Shown here: piece by piece, positions 16,379-25,590 of the stretch | Layout of the letters: each line of letters opens with the position of its first letter | How positions within the stretch are numbered: position 1 is the first letter of the stretch | DNA from: Cyclobacteriaceae bacterium | GTDB taxonomy: Bacteria; Bacteroidota; Bacteroidia; Cytophagales; Cyclobacteriaceae | Direction: 5' to 3' | Assembly (NCBI GenBank): GCA_027533395.1 | Contig: JAPZUF010000011.1 | Coordinates: 80,536-144,535 of the forward strand | Length of the DNA stretch: 64,000 nucleotides | The notes under the pieces: model-generated | Seen by the model: only the letters and a program-made list of their open reading frames with translations | Told to the model about the DNA's origin: nothing | Database searches by the model: none | Program-made: the position numbers and the translations under genes

Positions 16379-17221
16379 ATGAAGAATTCAATTATTATTT
16401 GCCTGCTGCTACTTTCATGCGAAGCTCTGGCACAAGAAATTAACGTAGTAACTTATAACATTCGGTTCAACAATCCTGGAGATGGTATCAATGCCTGGCC
16501 AAACCGAAAAGAAAAAGTTACAAAACTTTTACTTGCACAAGACTTCGATTTTATAGGCATACAAGAAGCTTTATACGACCAAATACTTGATTTAGATCTT
16601 GCCCTTCAAAATTATAAGAGAATTGGAGGTGGTCGTGATGATGGCCAAAACAAAGGCGAATTCACAGCCATCTATTATAATAAAACCAGATGGACACTGA
16701 AGTCTGACTACATCAACTGGCTTTCGGATAATTTTAAAACACCTGGTTCTATTGGTTGGGATGCAGCCCTACCAAGAATTTTTGTAGGTGGTTTTTTTGA
16801 ATCCGCTCTTAACAAAAAAGCTATTGTGGTCACGTGTACTCACTTTGATCATGTAGGGGTGCAGGCTAGAGAGAACTCTGCCAAGATTATCATGGCATAT
16901 TTGAATGGAATTAATGCTAATGGCGATTTTCCGCATGTTTTAATAGGCGATTTTAATGCTGCTACAGGCGATAAATCCTACCAAATCTTCACAAATAAAT
17001 TGGGAAACCTGGATATGTACTTCAAAGATTGTCGACCTTCCAATAATGAGGATGGAACGTATTGTACTTTTGAGGTTAACAAACAGCCTTGCACTTCTAT
17101 CGACCATATTTTTGTTTCTCATCAATGGCAAATCATTGATTTCGAAGTTATCCATGCAAACGATGGCACGTATTATCCATCCGATCATAAACCCGTGCGC
17201 GCTCGCGTTAAGCTCCCGTAA
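16379..17221 (+). CDS. Secreted endonuclease/exonuclease/phosphatase family protein
   Basis: From the ATG at 16379 the protein has 280 residues with a signal peptide (MKNSIIICLLLLSCEALAQ). The EEP fold follows: INVVTYNIRFNNPGDG (Asn metal ligand), FDFIGIQEALYDQI (Glu metal ligand), VVTCTHFDHVG, HVLIGDFNAATGDKSY (Asp-x-Asn) and YPSDHKPVRARV (the Asp-His catalytic pair). All catalytic residues of this phosphodiesterase superfamily are present. Secreted Bacteroidota members are thought to act on nucleic acids or phospholipid head groups; the substrate here is unknown. A TTG 21 bases upstream would lengthen the N-terminus but has no support. Confidence 0.92.
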   Translation: MKNSIIICLLLLSCEALAQEINVVTYNIRFNNPGDGINAWPNRKEKVTKLLLAQDFDFIGIQEALYDQILDLDLALQNYKRIGGGRDDGQNKGEFTAIYYNKTRWTLKSDYINWLSDNFKTPGSIGWDAALPRIFVGGFFESALNKKAIVVTCTHFDHVGVQARENSAKIIMAYLNGINANGDFPHVLIGDFNAATGDKSYQIFTNKLGNLDMYFKDCRPSNNEDGTYCTFEVNKQPCTSIDHIFVSHQWQIIDFEVIHANDGTYYPSDHKPVRARVKLP

Positions 17222-17309
17222 AGAACATCTTACGGTTTTTCTTGCTTTTGCAATAGTATAAATTCAGTAGTTTTACTTGTTCATACGTAAAACAATACCA
17301 CCATTTTAT

Positions 17310-19727
17310 ATGTGGAGCCGAATTGCCCATTTTATTATCAAGAGGAAATTAATCCTGATCATCACTTTACTGGCTATCACTGCTTTTTTTGGCTACCACG
17401 CTCAGTTTGCTGAAATGAGTTATGATTTCAGAGGAACAGTGCCAGCTAACGACCCTGAGCAAGTTTACTTTCAAAACTTTAGAAAACAATTTGGAGAAGA
17501 TGGCAATATTGTAGCTGTTGGTTTGCAAGACAGCTCCATTTTTCAATATAAAAATTTTGAAAAGCTGCGCGAGTTTTGTGTAGCCGTAAAATGGATTGAT
17601 GGTGTGAATGAAGTTATCTCGCTTCCTCAAATTAAGAAACTCGAGAAAGATACAGCGAATACAAAATTTGTACTTAAAGATATATTCCAACAAAAAATAA
17701 CTAACCAGTATACGCTTGATTCATTGTTGAAGGAAGCATCCAAACAAAAATTTTATATTGGTCAAATTGTAAACGAAGAGAATGGTGCCATTGCCGTTTT
17801 AATCTCTATTAAAAAAGAAACACTTAATTCCGTAAAACGCATAGATGTTACTAATCAAATTGTTGCCTTAGGCGATAAGTTTACGAAAGAGACAGGCATA
17901 CAATTACATTATGCGGGGTTACCTTTTGTTCGTTCGGTTATTGCACAGCAAGTAGGACAAGAATTAAAAATTTTCTTAGGACTATCCTTATTAATTACTG
18001 GCATTATCATGATGCTTTTCTTTCGCTCTTTTCGCGCTACTTTCTTCGCATTAATTATTATTGGAATTGTAGTGGTGTGGGTATTAGGTACTATTTCACT
18101 TTTTGGTTTCACGATTACTTTACTAAGCGGCATGATTCCGCCCATTATAGTTGTAATTGGTATTCCGAATGCGATTTATTTACTAAATAAATACCACACT
18201 GAATATGTTGCCACGCGCAATAAAGAACAAGCGATTAGTGAAGTAATAAAAAAAGTTGGCTTAGCAACCTTCCTTACCAATTTAACAACTGCTATTGGTT
18301 TCTTAGTTTTGTTAAGTGCGGATATAACGGTTTTAAGAGAGTTTGGTATAGTGGCTGGCATCAATGTGATGGCCACTTTTGTAGTGAGCTTAATTTTGAT
18401 TCCGAGCGTGTTCTCGTGGATGCCTCCTCCCTCCGCTAAGCATTTACGCCATTTGGAAGTACAAGGCTTTGGCAATATTTTATCTTTTGTCGATGTGATG
18501 GTTCACCGACATAGAATGTTTATTTACTCCATCACAGCATTAGTAGTAACTTTCGCCATCATTGGTATGATGCGCTTGCACTCCGTTTCATTTATGGTAG
18601 ATGATTTACCGGAAGAAAGCATTGTTAAAAAAGATTTAAAATTCTTTGAAGCGAATTTCTCGGGTGTAATGCCGTTAGAAATTGTGGTAAACACAGGCAA
18701 AAGAAGAGGCGTAATCGATGTAAAAAACTTACGCAAAATAAATGAACTCGAAACATTTTTAGACTCTATCCCAGCTATTTCAAAACCTATATCTCTCGTT
18801 AGTTTTGTGAAAGCAAGTAAACAGGCTTTTTACAACAACAATCCAAATTATTACGAACTTCCTGACAGTCGTGAACGCAATTATATTTTACCTTATTTAA
18901 AAGGACAATCCGACAATAGCGGTTTATTTAAATCATTTGTTGATAGCACTTTACAGACCATGCGTATTTCCATGCAGGTAGCAGATATCGGGTCAGATAA
19001 AATGGATGATTTGATAAACAACACCATTCAACCTCGTATCAATCAAATTTTTGAAGGTACCGATATAGAAGTAAAAGTTACCGGAACAACACCTTTGTTT
19101 ATACGTGGCAATTCGTTTTTGATTGATAATTTAAAAGGAAGTTTATTGTTAGCTTTTCTATTGATTTCATTAACAATGGCCATGTTGTTTGCCAATTTGC
19201 GCATGATCATTATTGCTTTAATTCCTAACTTCATTCCTATGGCAGTAACTGCTGCATTGATGGGTTACTTTGGCGTACCCCTTAAGCCTAGCACAGTTTT
19301 AATCTTCAGTATAACTTTTGGTATTTCAGTTGATTACTCCATACATTTCCTAGCGAAGTATAGACAAGAGTTATTCGCTCGCAATTTTTATGTTCCGCTA
19401 GCAGTAAGCAACACCATTTTGGAAGTGGGCAAGAGTATGATCTATACTTCCATCGTTTTATTTGCAGGCTTTATTATTTTTGCTTTCAGTTCTTTTGGCG
19501 GAACAGTTGCGTTAGGTTTGTTAACGAGTACAACCCTTTTACTCTCGATGATTACTAATTTGGTTTTATTGCCAACTTTAATTCTAACGTTTGATATAGG
19601 TAAGTATAAAAGAAAAGATGCGCCCATTATCGAGCAACTCGAACCAGACTTTTATACTGAAAGTGAAGATGAAGAAATTGATTTAAGTAAAATCAAAATT
19701 CATAATAGACATTCTTCGGCAGAATGA
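17310..19727 (+). CDS. MMPL/RND family transporter
   Basis: From the ATG at 17310 the product is 805 residues with the RND layout: a first membrane helix (about 12-32), a large periplasmic loop, five helices (about 218-380), a second long-loop helix (about 410-428), another periplasmic domain and five more helices (about 610-765). GLSLLITGIIMMLFFRSFRATF and GMIPPIIVVIGIPNAIYLLNKY in the first half, and TFGISVDYSIHFLAKYRQEL in the second, match the MMPL / sterol-sensing-like domains. The Asp in GISVDYSIHF is the usual proton-relay residue. Such proteins export lipids or hopanoid-like molecules. No adaptor or TolC gene is nearby. An upstream TTG at 17277 was rejected in favour of the ATG. Confidence 0.92.
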   Translation: MWSRIAHFIIKRKLILIITLLAITAFFGYHAQFAEMSYDFRGTVPANDPEQVYFQNFRKQFGEDGNIVAVGLQDSSIFQYKNFEKLREFCVAVKWIDGVNEVISLPQIKKLEKDTANTKFVLKDIFQQKITNQYTLDSLLKEASKQKFYIGQIVNEENGAIAVLISIKKETLNSVKRIDVTNQIVALGDKFTKETGIQLHYAGLPFVRSVIAQQVGQELKIFLGLSLLITGIIMMLFFRSFRATFFALIIIGIVVVWVLGTISLFGFTITLLSGMIPPIIVVIGIPNAIYLLNKYHTEYVATRNKEQAISEVIKKVGLATFLTNLTTAIGFLVLLSADITVLREFGIVAGINVMATFVVSLILIPSVFSWMPPPSAKHLRHLEVQGFGNILSFVDVMVHRHRMFIYSITALVVTFAIIGMMRLHSVSFMVDDLPEESIVKKDLKFFEANFSGVMPLEIVVNTGKRRGVIDVKNLRKINELETFLDSIPAISKPISLVSFVKASKQAFYNNNPNYYELPDSRERNYILPYLKGQSDNSGLFKSFVDSTLQTMRISMQVADIGSDKMDDLINNTIQPRINQIFEGTDIEVKVTGTTPLFIRGNSFLIDNLKGSLLLAFLLISLTMAMLFANLRMIIIALIPNFIPMAVTAALMGYFGVPLKPSTVLIFSITFGISVDYSIHFLAKYRQELFARNFYVPLAVSNTILEVGKSMIYTSIVLFAGFIIFAFSSFGGTVALGLLTSTTLLLSMITNLVLLPTLILTFDIGKYKRKDAPIIEQLEPDFYTESEDEEIDLSKIKIHNRHSSAE

Positions 19728-19878
19728 TCGGCATGAAAATCACATGGTAAAATTAAAGTCAAACAGAATTTCAAAAATAAATAACTTCCAATTAATGATT
19801 ACCTGATACACTGAAAATCATTACTCCTTTAATCTTCTATCTGCTTTTTAAAGTTGAATTGCGCATAGTCGATTAAAA

Positions 19879-20823
19879 ATGAAACATAGAATTTGTTTTC
19901 TTATACCACAATTTGGTGTACTCCCCAATTATATCCATTATTTTATTCATTCTGCTTCCTACAGAAATTCAACGATGGATTTCTATTTTTTTACTGATCA
20001 GAAAATAAAATTCTCAAAATTTATACAAAATGTATTTGTTGTTAACCTTACGTTTAAAGCATTTAATGAATTAGCCTGTAAAAAATTAAATCACTCGTTT
20101 GTAATACATAACGCTTATAAACTTTGTGATTTAAAACCCATGTATGGTCTCATACTAGAAGACTATATTAAATCCTATTCTCATTGGGGATATTGCGATT
20201 ATGACATAATCATAGGAGATGTAGAAAAAATGTTACGCATAAATAATTTCATTGATTACGAAATATTCTGTGTGCAGCAATCGTATGCATCAGGTCCTTT
20301 TCAAATTTATAAGAATGAAAAAAAGTGCAATGAGTTATTCAAAAAAAGTTCATCTTGGAAAACGGTGCTTAATGAAAAGTCAAATCAATTATTTGACGAA
20401 GCTGGTGACGTCATTAGAGAAATATGGAAAGGAAAAGATATTAAAGAATGTAAGGGTAAGATTATTTCAATGACACACTTACTTAAAGATGAGGCCCTGA
20501 TGGAAAGTTTGAAAATTAAAGTTCACATGAAGGAGCTTATTAAAGAAGATTTTCAGGATAACACAGTGCTTACATTCAAGCAAGGAAAGTTAGTTTCTAA
20601 TAAAACACAAAATGAAATTTATATTTATCACTTTATGAATCGCAAAAACCGAATACTTTTTAATGATCATTTATTTAGTAAAGAAATCAATCAATTTCAA
20701 TTTACTAGATACGGATTTACGCTAAGTAATAATTTTGCCATGGGAATGGGACTAATACTTTCTTTCATAAAAAGATTAGAAATTCGAGCACTTCGAAAAT
20801 TAAGAACCATGATTTTCAATTAA
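19879..20823 (+). CDS. DUF6625 family protein, probable glycosyltransferase
   Basis: This 314-residue protein has the order seen in DUF6625 proteins of polysaccharide loci: ICFLIPQFGVLPNYIHYFIHSA, FYFFTDQKI, YKLCDLKPMYGLILEDYIKSYSHWGYCDYDIIIGDVEKML. CDYDIIIGD corresponds to a D-x-D metal site. This suggests a GT-A-type glycosyltransferase acting on surface glycans, although no enzyme activity is established for the family. The gene is markedly A+T- and Lys/Asn/Ile-rich compared with its neighbours and stands alone, far from the glycan cluster at 1-5.3 kb, which hints at separate acquisition. It ends at a bidirectional terminator. Confidence 0.72.
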   Translation: MKHRICFLIPQFGVLPNYIHYFIHSASYRNSTMDFYFFTDQKIKFSKFIQNVFVVNLTFKAFNELACKKLNHSFVIHNAYKLCDLKPMYGLILEDYIKSYSHWGYCDYDIIIGDVEKMLRINNFIDYEIFCVQQSYASGPFQIYKNEKKCNELFKKSSSWKTVLNEKSNQLFDEAGDVIREIWKGKDIKECKGKIISMTHLLKDEALMESLKIKVHMKELIKEDFQDNTVLTFKQGKLVSNKTQNEIYIYHFMNRKNRILFNDHLFSKEINQFQFTRYGFTLSNNFAMGMGLILSFIKRLEIRALRKLRTMIFN

Positions 20824-20897
20824 CTATCAAACAAGAATATTTACTTCCATCCCAACAATTAAAAGTAACATAGGTAAATCTTATTTTAAACAAAAAA

Positions 20898-20917
20898 AGC
20901 GGAGCATCCGCTCCGCT
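20898..20917. terminator. Bidirectional terminator
   Basis: The 7-bp G+C-rich stem (agcggag / ctccgct, loop catccg) is flanked by seven A on the left and TTTTTC on the right. It can end both the DUF6625 gene (plus) and the converging desaturase (minus). Confidence 0.85.
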
Positions 20918-20923
20918 TTTTCT

Positions 20924-22045
20924 TTAGGCTGCCATTGCCATCTTAACTTGCTTTTCTGGTTTTTTACCTAACATTCTTAATTGCCTTGCATGTGCTTTTA
21001 TGGCGTCCCAGAATGTTTCTTTTGTTTTATAAGGTAAGCCAAACTCTTTAGCAGTCTGTTCTACTATTTCTGATAACTTTCTGTAATGCACGTGGCAAAT
21101 GTTTGGAAATAAATGATGTTCCACTTGGTAATTTAAACCGCCAACATACCAAGAAAATAATCTGTGTTTATGACCAAAGTTTGTGGTTGTATGTAATTGA
21201 TGTATAGCCCAATTGTTTTCAAGGTTTAAATTCTCATCTGCTACAGGATACTCTGTTCCTTCAACAACGTGTGCAGGCTGAAATATAATCGCTAAAATAA
21301 ATCCTGCGATGTAATGCATCAGTAAAAATCCACCAAACACCGGCCAGAAAGAAAGATTTAAAACCTGCATCGGCACAACAATAACATATGTAAAGTAAAC
21401 CACTTTAGTAGCAACCATAATCAACACTTCTTTCAATAAAGATGTCTTTTGTTTTTTAAGTAAACCGGTTTGATGATATTTCATGATGCGAAAAACATCT
21501 TTAGTAAAAATCCAAACTAAAGTCATTAAGCCATACAAAAACCAGGCATACAAATGTTGAAATTGATGGATGCTTTTCCATTTCGATTCTGGGGCTAAGC
21601 GCAAGACACCGCGTGGGCTGATATCTTCATCTACATCATGCAAATTTGTGTAGGTATGATGCAATACATTATGCTGTACTTTCCAATTAGTGGCGTGGCC
21701 TCCAACCAGATTTAACGAATATCCTAACAAATTATTAACCCATGCCTTTTTAGAATAAGAACCGTGATTGGCATCGTGCATGATGGATAGACCAATACCT
21801 GCAACACCAAAACCCATTATAGCCCATAATAATGTAAGCAAAAGAGGGTTAGAAGTAACACCACTAATCATTACAAAGTAAGGAATGAGGTACAACGAAA
21901 ACATGAAAACAGTTTTGAAAATCATTTCGCCATTGGCTGTCTTTTCAATTTGATTTTGCTTAAAATACGAATTAACACGTTGGCTTAGTGTAGCAAAAAA
22001 TTCAGGATTACTTTTTGAAAAATGGAGGTTGGGTATGCTTATCAT
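20924..22045 (-). CDS. Fatty acid desaturase (front-end type, no cytochrome b5)
   Basis: This 373-residue inner-membrane di-iron enzyme has three histidine boxes: H90-D-A-N-H94, H125-N-V-L-H-H130 and Q307-V-E-H-H311. The Gln in place of His in the third box is the mark of delta-5/delta-6 'front-end' acyl-lipid desaturases. Four to six membrane helices lie between (about 43-62, 68-90, 165-182, 205-232, 236-256). No cytochrome b5 domain is fused, so a separate electron donor is needed. It introduces a double bond in fatty acyl chains, probably adjusting membrane fluidity. It is a single-gene unit with an AT-rich upstream gap of about 190 bases and no visible regulator. Confidence 0.93.
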   Translation of the reverse strand: MISIPNLHFSKSNPEFFATLSQRVNSYFKQNQIEKTANGEMIFKTVFMFSLYLIPYFVMISGVTSNPLLLTLLWAIMGFGVAGIGLSIMHDANHGSYSKKAWVNNLLGYSLNLVGGHATNWKVQHNVLHHTYTNLHDVDEDISPRGVLRLAPESKWKSIHQFQHLYAWFLYGLMTLVWIFTKDVFRIMKYHQTGLLKKQKTSLLKEVLIMVATKVVYFTYVIVVPMQVLNLSFWPVFGGFLLMHYIAGFILAIIFQPAHVVEGTEYPVADENLNLENNWAIHQLHTTTNFGHKHRLFSWYVGGLNYQVEHHLFPNICHVHYRKLSEIVEQTAKEFGLPYKTKETFWDAIKAHARQLRMLGKKPEKQVKMAMAA

Positions 22046-22239
22046 AAAATTATTAAAAAGCTGAAAACTTAGCTTCGCCTAAAGATAAGACATAAAATTT
22101 TCAGAACACGCGTTAGGAAATGTAAATCTTGGTTTTGCTAATTAATCGGCAACATTTTTACTTAAATGGAATAAAAAAAACTGACAAAAATCAATTTGTT
22201 TAACTTTTACAATCAAACTTGTAGGCAAACTAAATCAAA

Positions 22240-22491
22240 TTAACACCCTTTATTAAACGAAATCTGTTCTATGTTTTGCCACAAAACTCTTTTGAAAGAA
22301 TAGGCATTAATCACTTGTTGTGTACTACTGCGGTTGTTTAGGTTTTTTATTTTAGATGTGTGATGGACAATTTTGCTTTTTGGTAAAAGACTATTTAAGC
22401 AATAGCTATTTTTACTTTTATGTAAGCAAACAATAGATAACCCCACTACAACAAGGGCAAATATTAAAAGATATTTCCTTCTCTTTTCCAT
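22240..22491 (-). CDS. Small single-pass membrane protein
   Basis: From the ATG at 22489-22491 this is an 83-residue protein: MEKRRKY, a hydrophobic helix (about 8-24, LLIFALVVVGLSIVCL) and a basic, Ser/Asn-rich tail with cysteines near positions 22, 30 and 83. I do not recognise the family. It is divergent from the histidine kinase gene, and the shared 114-base gap carries four phased GTTAA repeats, so it may be a target of that two-component system. A longer reading from 22545 would precede the helix with 18 extra residues and is less likely. Coding status is moderately supported. Confidence 0.5.
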   Translation of the reverse strand: MEKRRKYLLIFALVVVGLSIVCLHKSKNSYCLNSLLPKSKIVHHTSKIKNLNNRSSTQQVINAYSFKRVLWQNIEQISFNKGC

Positions 22492-22530
22492 AGCTAAGGG
22501 CAAAGTAAGCTTAAAAAGCAATTTTGTGTT

Positions 22531-22577
22531 GTTAATAAAAACCAATCACTTGTTAACGATTGTTAAGTTTCGTTAAC
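22531..22577. promoter_or_regulatory. Candidate operator: four helically phased GTTAA repeats
   Basis: GTTAA occurs at 22531-22535, 22552-22556, 22562-22566 and 22572-22576, with spacings of 21, 10 and 10 bases. All four are on the same face of the helix. OmpR-type regulators bind direct repeats about 10-11 bases apart, and such a regulator is encoded by the second gene downstream. The array lies between the divergent small membrane protein and the kinase. Binding is inferred. Confidence 0.5.
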
Positions 22578-22605
22578 ACAAAATCATTAGCTTTAATTTT
22601 ACAAG

Positions 22606-23871
22606 ATGAAAACATCGAGTTTACGTGTTATTGTACTGCTCGCTACTATAAGCATACTGGGTATAACCATTACACAAGTGTATTGGGTACGCAAAGCTTT
22701 TGATATAGTACAAGACGATTTCGACAGACAAGTAAATGCAGCCTTATTAAGTGTAGCACAGCAATTTTTTAAAATCAATAATTCATCAACACCTGCTACC
22801 AACCCGGTTACGCAAGTATCTTCAAATTATTATACGGTAACGTTAAACAGCGATATTCAACCTCGGGTATTAGAGTATTTATTACGAACCGAACTTGAAA
22901 GTAGAAATATCATGTCGGAGTTTGAGTATGGCATTTACGATTGCTCACAATCTTGCATGTTATATGGCAGTGCCGTTGCCACAGGATCTAAAAGCAAACA
23001 TATCGAGTTTTTTAACATGCCTGAAATACCCAACGCGAGTTATTACTTCGGAGTTCGTTTTCCTGATAAAGAAATTCAATTAGCCAATAAAATGGGAATT
23101 TGGACTTTCTCTTCAGTTGTATTATTGATTGTAATCATCTTCTTTGGCTATGCTTTACTGGTAATATTCAAACAAAAACGATTATCAGAAATACAAAAAG
23201 ATTTTATCAATAATATGACCCATGAGTTTCGTACGCCACTTTCTACTATTGCATTAAGTGCAGAAGTTTTACGTCAGCAAGCCGAACAAATTCAACCAGA
23301 GCGCACACGCAACTACACGAACATCATCGAACAAGAGACCAAACGCATGCGCCAACATTTAGAGCGCATGTTGCAAATTGCAAGAACCGATAAGGCTGAT
23401 CTACAATTGAAATTAGCAGAACAAGACCTTCATCTTCTTATACAAGAAACCATTCAAAACTTAAAACCATTATTTGACGAAAAGCAAGCTCAGGTTAATG
23501 TGCAATTACAAGCGATTCGTTTTAATTGTATTGCAGATAAACATCATCTTACTAACGCTTTATTTAATTTAATTGATAACGCATTAAAATATGTAAACCA
23601 ACAACCTGTGATTACCGTTTCAACATTTAACCAAGACAAAAGCATTGTTATCAGCATTCAAGATAATGGTATTGGAATTGAAAAAGATCAACAAAAAAGA
23701 ATATTCCAAAAGTTTTATCGTGTGCCAACCGGTAATGTTCACAATGTAAAAGGTTTTGGTTTAGGATTAAGTTATGTAAAACAAGTTGTAGAGGCACACA
23801 AAGGAAAAATTAACGTTAATAGTGCAAAAGATTTAGGTTCTACTTTTCATATAATTTTACCAACGATATGA
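22606..23871 (+). CDS. Sensor histidine kinase
   Basis: This 421-residue inner-membrane kinase has TM1 (about 7-27), an extracytoplasmic domain of about 135 residues with two close cysteines (DCSQSC, 112-117), TM2 (about 166-188), then directly the dimerisation domain with phospho-acceptor His206 in NNMTHEFRTPLSTI. The ATPase domain has the N-box LFNLIDNALKY, G1 DNGIGI, F-box FQKFYRV and G2 GFGLGLSYV. There is no HAMP domain, as in the RprX-like kinases of Bacteroidota. It phosphorylates the response regulator encoded next, whose start overlaps its stop by 4 bases. The signal it senses is unknown. Confidence 0.95.
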   Translation: MKTSSLRVIVLLATISILGITITQVYWVRKAFDIVQDDFDRQVNAALLSVAQQFFKINNSSTPATNPVTQVSSNYYTVTLNSDIQPRVLEYLLRTELESRNIMSEFEYGIYDCSQSCMLYGSAVATGSKSKHIEFFNMPEIPNASYYFGVRFPDKEIQLANKMGIWTFSSVVLLIVIIFFGYALLVIFKQKRLSEIQKDFINNMTHEFRTPLSTIALSAEVLRQQAEQIQPERTRNYTNIIEQETKRMRQHLERMLQIARTDKADLQLKLAEQDLHLLIQETIQNLKPLFDEKQAQVNVQLQAIRFNCIADKHHLTNALFNLIDNALKYVNQQPVITVSTFNQDKSIVISIQDNGIGIEKDQQKRIFQKFYRVPTGNVHNVKGFGLGLSYVKQVVEAHKGKINVNSAKDLGSTFHIILPTI

Positions 23872-24563
23872 TGGCAACCCATTGCAAAATTTTATTGGTA
23901 GAAGATGATACCAATTTAGGTTTCGTTATTAAAGATAATTTATCGCTTCGTGGTTATGAAGTTCATCTATGTACTAACGGTAAAGAAGCCAAAGAACATT
24001 TTAAAGCAGGAACCTATCAGATTTGTTTATTAGATGTAATGCTTCCCTTTGCAGACGGTTTCGAAGTTGCTCGCCACATTCGAACTAGCGATAAGGAAGT
24101 CCCTATCATATTTCTTACCGCTAAATCCATGACAGAAGATAAACTAGAAGGATTTAAAACCGGTGCGGACGATTACATCGTAAAACCATTTTCGTTTGAA
24201 GAATTATTTTATCGCATGGAAGTTTTTTTGCGAAGAAGAAAACCTTTGGCAGATACCCGCTCAGGTGTTGTTAAGCTTGGTAAGTATACTTTCAATGCAG
24301 ATAAATATGTTTTGCAATGCGAACAAGAAGAACGTGTTTTAACCCAACGCGAATCAACTATTTTAGAATTGTTATACCGCCATCAAAACAATACTTTAAA
24401 ACGAGAAGAAATTTTACACCAAGTGTGGGGCGATGATGACTACTTTATGGGGCGGAGTTTAGATGTATTCATTTCTAAACTCAGAAAATACTTGCGACAC
24501 GATAGCTCCATTCAGATACAAAATCAACATGGCATCGGTTTTTCTTTGAAAATTGAATCTTAA
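23868..24563 (+). CDS. OmpR-family response regulator
   Basis: This 231-residue protein has a receiver domain (about 6-120): acidic pocket E12-D13-D14, phosphorylation site Asp56 in ICLLDVMLP, Thr in IIFLTAKS, and DDYIVKPFS with the conserved Lys-Pro. A winged-helix DNA-binding domain follows (about 135-230): LTQRESTILELLYRH, REEILHQVWGDDDYFMGRSLDVFISKLRKYL and QNQHGIGFSLKI. The start overlaps the kinase stop by 4 bases, so the pair is translationally coupled. Phased GTTAA repeats upstream of the kinase are a likely autoregulatory target. Confidence 0.96.
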   Translation: MMATHCKILLVEDDTNLGFVIKDNLSLRGYEVHLCTNGKEAKEHFKAGTYQICLLDVMLPFADGFEVARHIRTSDKEVPIIFLTAKSMTEDKLEGFKTGADDYIVKPFSFEELFYRMEVFLRRRKPLADTRSGVVKLGKYTFNADKYVLQCEQEERVLTQRESTILELLYRHQNNTLKREEILHQVWGDDDYFMGRSLDVFISKLRKYLRHDSSIQIQNQHGIGFSLKIES

Positions 24564-24613
24564 AAAGCAACCCTTTATAAAGTATTTGCGTCTTTTGAAG
24601 AAATCCTTCTTCC

Positions 24614-25579
24614 ATGAAATACAGCAATCAATACCTACTTTTTATTTTATGCTTCGTTTCTTCTATTACTATCTCGATAGCACAATCTACTCTACAAAAG
24701 GGTAAAACTGCTTACGAAAGCAATAAAAAAGCTGAGGCAAAAAAAATACTAGCAACTATTGATGATGATAAAAGTGATTATGCTGAAGCTCAATACATAT
24801 TAGGTAGAATTGCTTTCGATGAACAAGATTACGAGAGCGCAGCTGATTTTTTTGAAGAAGCAAGTGATACAAATCCAAAAAATCCGGATTATCATAACTG
24901 GTACGGTAACGCATTGGGCAACATTGCTAAAGATGCCAATCCATTAAGGCAAGGCATGCTCGCCCCAAAAATGAAAGCAGCTTGGGAGAAAGCCATTGAG
25001 TTGGATGCTAAAAATATGGATGCGCGTCTATCGCTGATTGAATATTATACGCAAGCTCCTAGTTTTATGGGAGGCAGTTATGAGAAAGCACATCAGATGG
25101 CGAGTCAAATAAAAAAGATAGACTTAGCGGAAGGCCACCGGGCAGCCGGTAATATTTACTATCGTGAGAAAAAAATAACGGAAGCAGAAAAAGAGTTTAT
25201 CGCGATGGCAAAGGTAGATCCTAAAAAAATATCCGGTCTTGCCAGCTTTTATGCGCAGCAAAAACAATATGAAAAAGCATTCGCTATTTATGAAGAAGAA
25301 CTAAAAAAAGATAATAGCAATATGTCAGTTGTATATCAGTTAGGAAGACTTAGTGCAGTTTCCGGCTTAAAATTAGAACAAGGTGAAATGCATCTGAAGA
25401 AATACCTAGCTTATCAACCACAAAAAAATGAGCCTACACACGCAGGTGCATACATGCGCTTAGGAAACATCTATGAAAAGAAAGGCAATAAAGCTGAGGC
25501 TAAGCAAGCATATTCCCTTTCTTTGAAATTAGATCCCAACACAAAAGAAGCCAAAGAAGGTATGGAGCGTGTTAAGTAA
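24614..25579 (+). CDS. Secreted TPR-repeat protein
   Basis: This 321-residue protein has a signal peptide (MKYSNQYLLFILCFVSSITISIAQ) followed by tandem TPR-like helical pairs: KGKTAYESNKKAEAKKIL, AQYILGRIAFDEQDYESAADFFEEA, WYGNALGNIAKD, RLSLIEYYTQAPSF, AAGNIYYREKKITEAEKEF, FYAQQKQYEKAFAIYEEEL, and MRLGNIYEKKGNKAEAKQAYSLSLKLDP near the end. It is a periplasmic or envelope scaffold of unknown partner. It starts 50 bases after the response regulator on the same strand and may share its transcript. Its last codons are part of a perfect palindrome shared with the converging amidase gene. Confidence 0.88.
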   Translation: MKYSNQYLLFILCFVSSITISIAQSTLQKGKTAYESNKKAEAKKILATIDDDKSDYAEAQYILGRIAFDEQDYESAADFFEEASDTNPKNPDYHNWYGNALGNIAKDANPLRQGMLAPKMKAAWEKAIELDAKNMDARLSLIEYYTQAPSFMGGSYEKAHQMASQIKKIDLAEGHRAAGNIYYREKKITEAEKEFIAMAKVDPKKISGLASFYAQQKQYEKAFAIYEEELKKDNSNMSVVYQLGRLSAVSGLKLEQGEMHLKKYLAYQPQKNEPTHAGAYMRLGNIYEKKGNKAEAKQAYSLSLKLDPNTKEAKEGMERVK

Positions 25580-25590
25580 ATTTACTTAAC
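25571..25590. repeat. Perfect 20-bp palindrome across two converging stop codons
   Basis: The sequence at 25571-25590 equals its own reverse complement (half-site GTTAAGTAAA). Both genes end with Val-Lys-stop, encoded as GTT AAG TAA, separated by 2 bases, which creates the symmetry. It could form a small hairpin in transcripts from either side and is the only terminator-like signal between these genes. Confidence 0.7.

Noticed and set aside
17277..17309. TTG start for the MMPL transporter
   Set aside because: The ATG at 17310 begins directly before the first membrane helix; the TTG extension adds nothing conserved.
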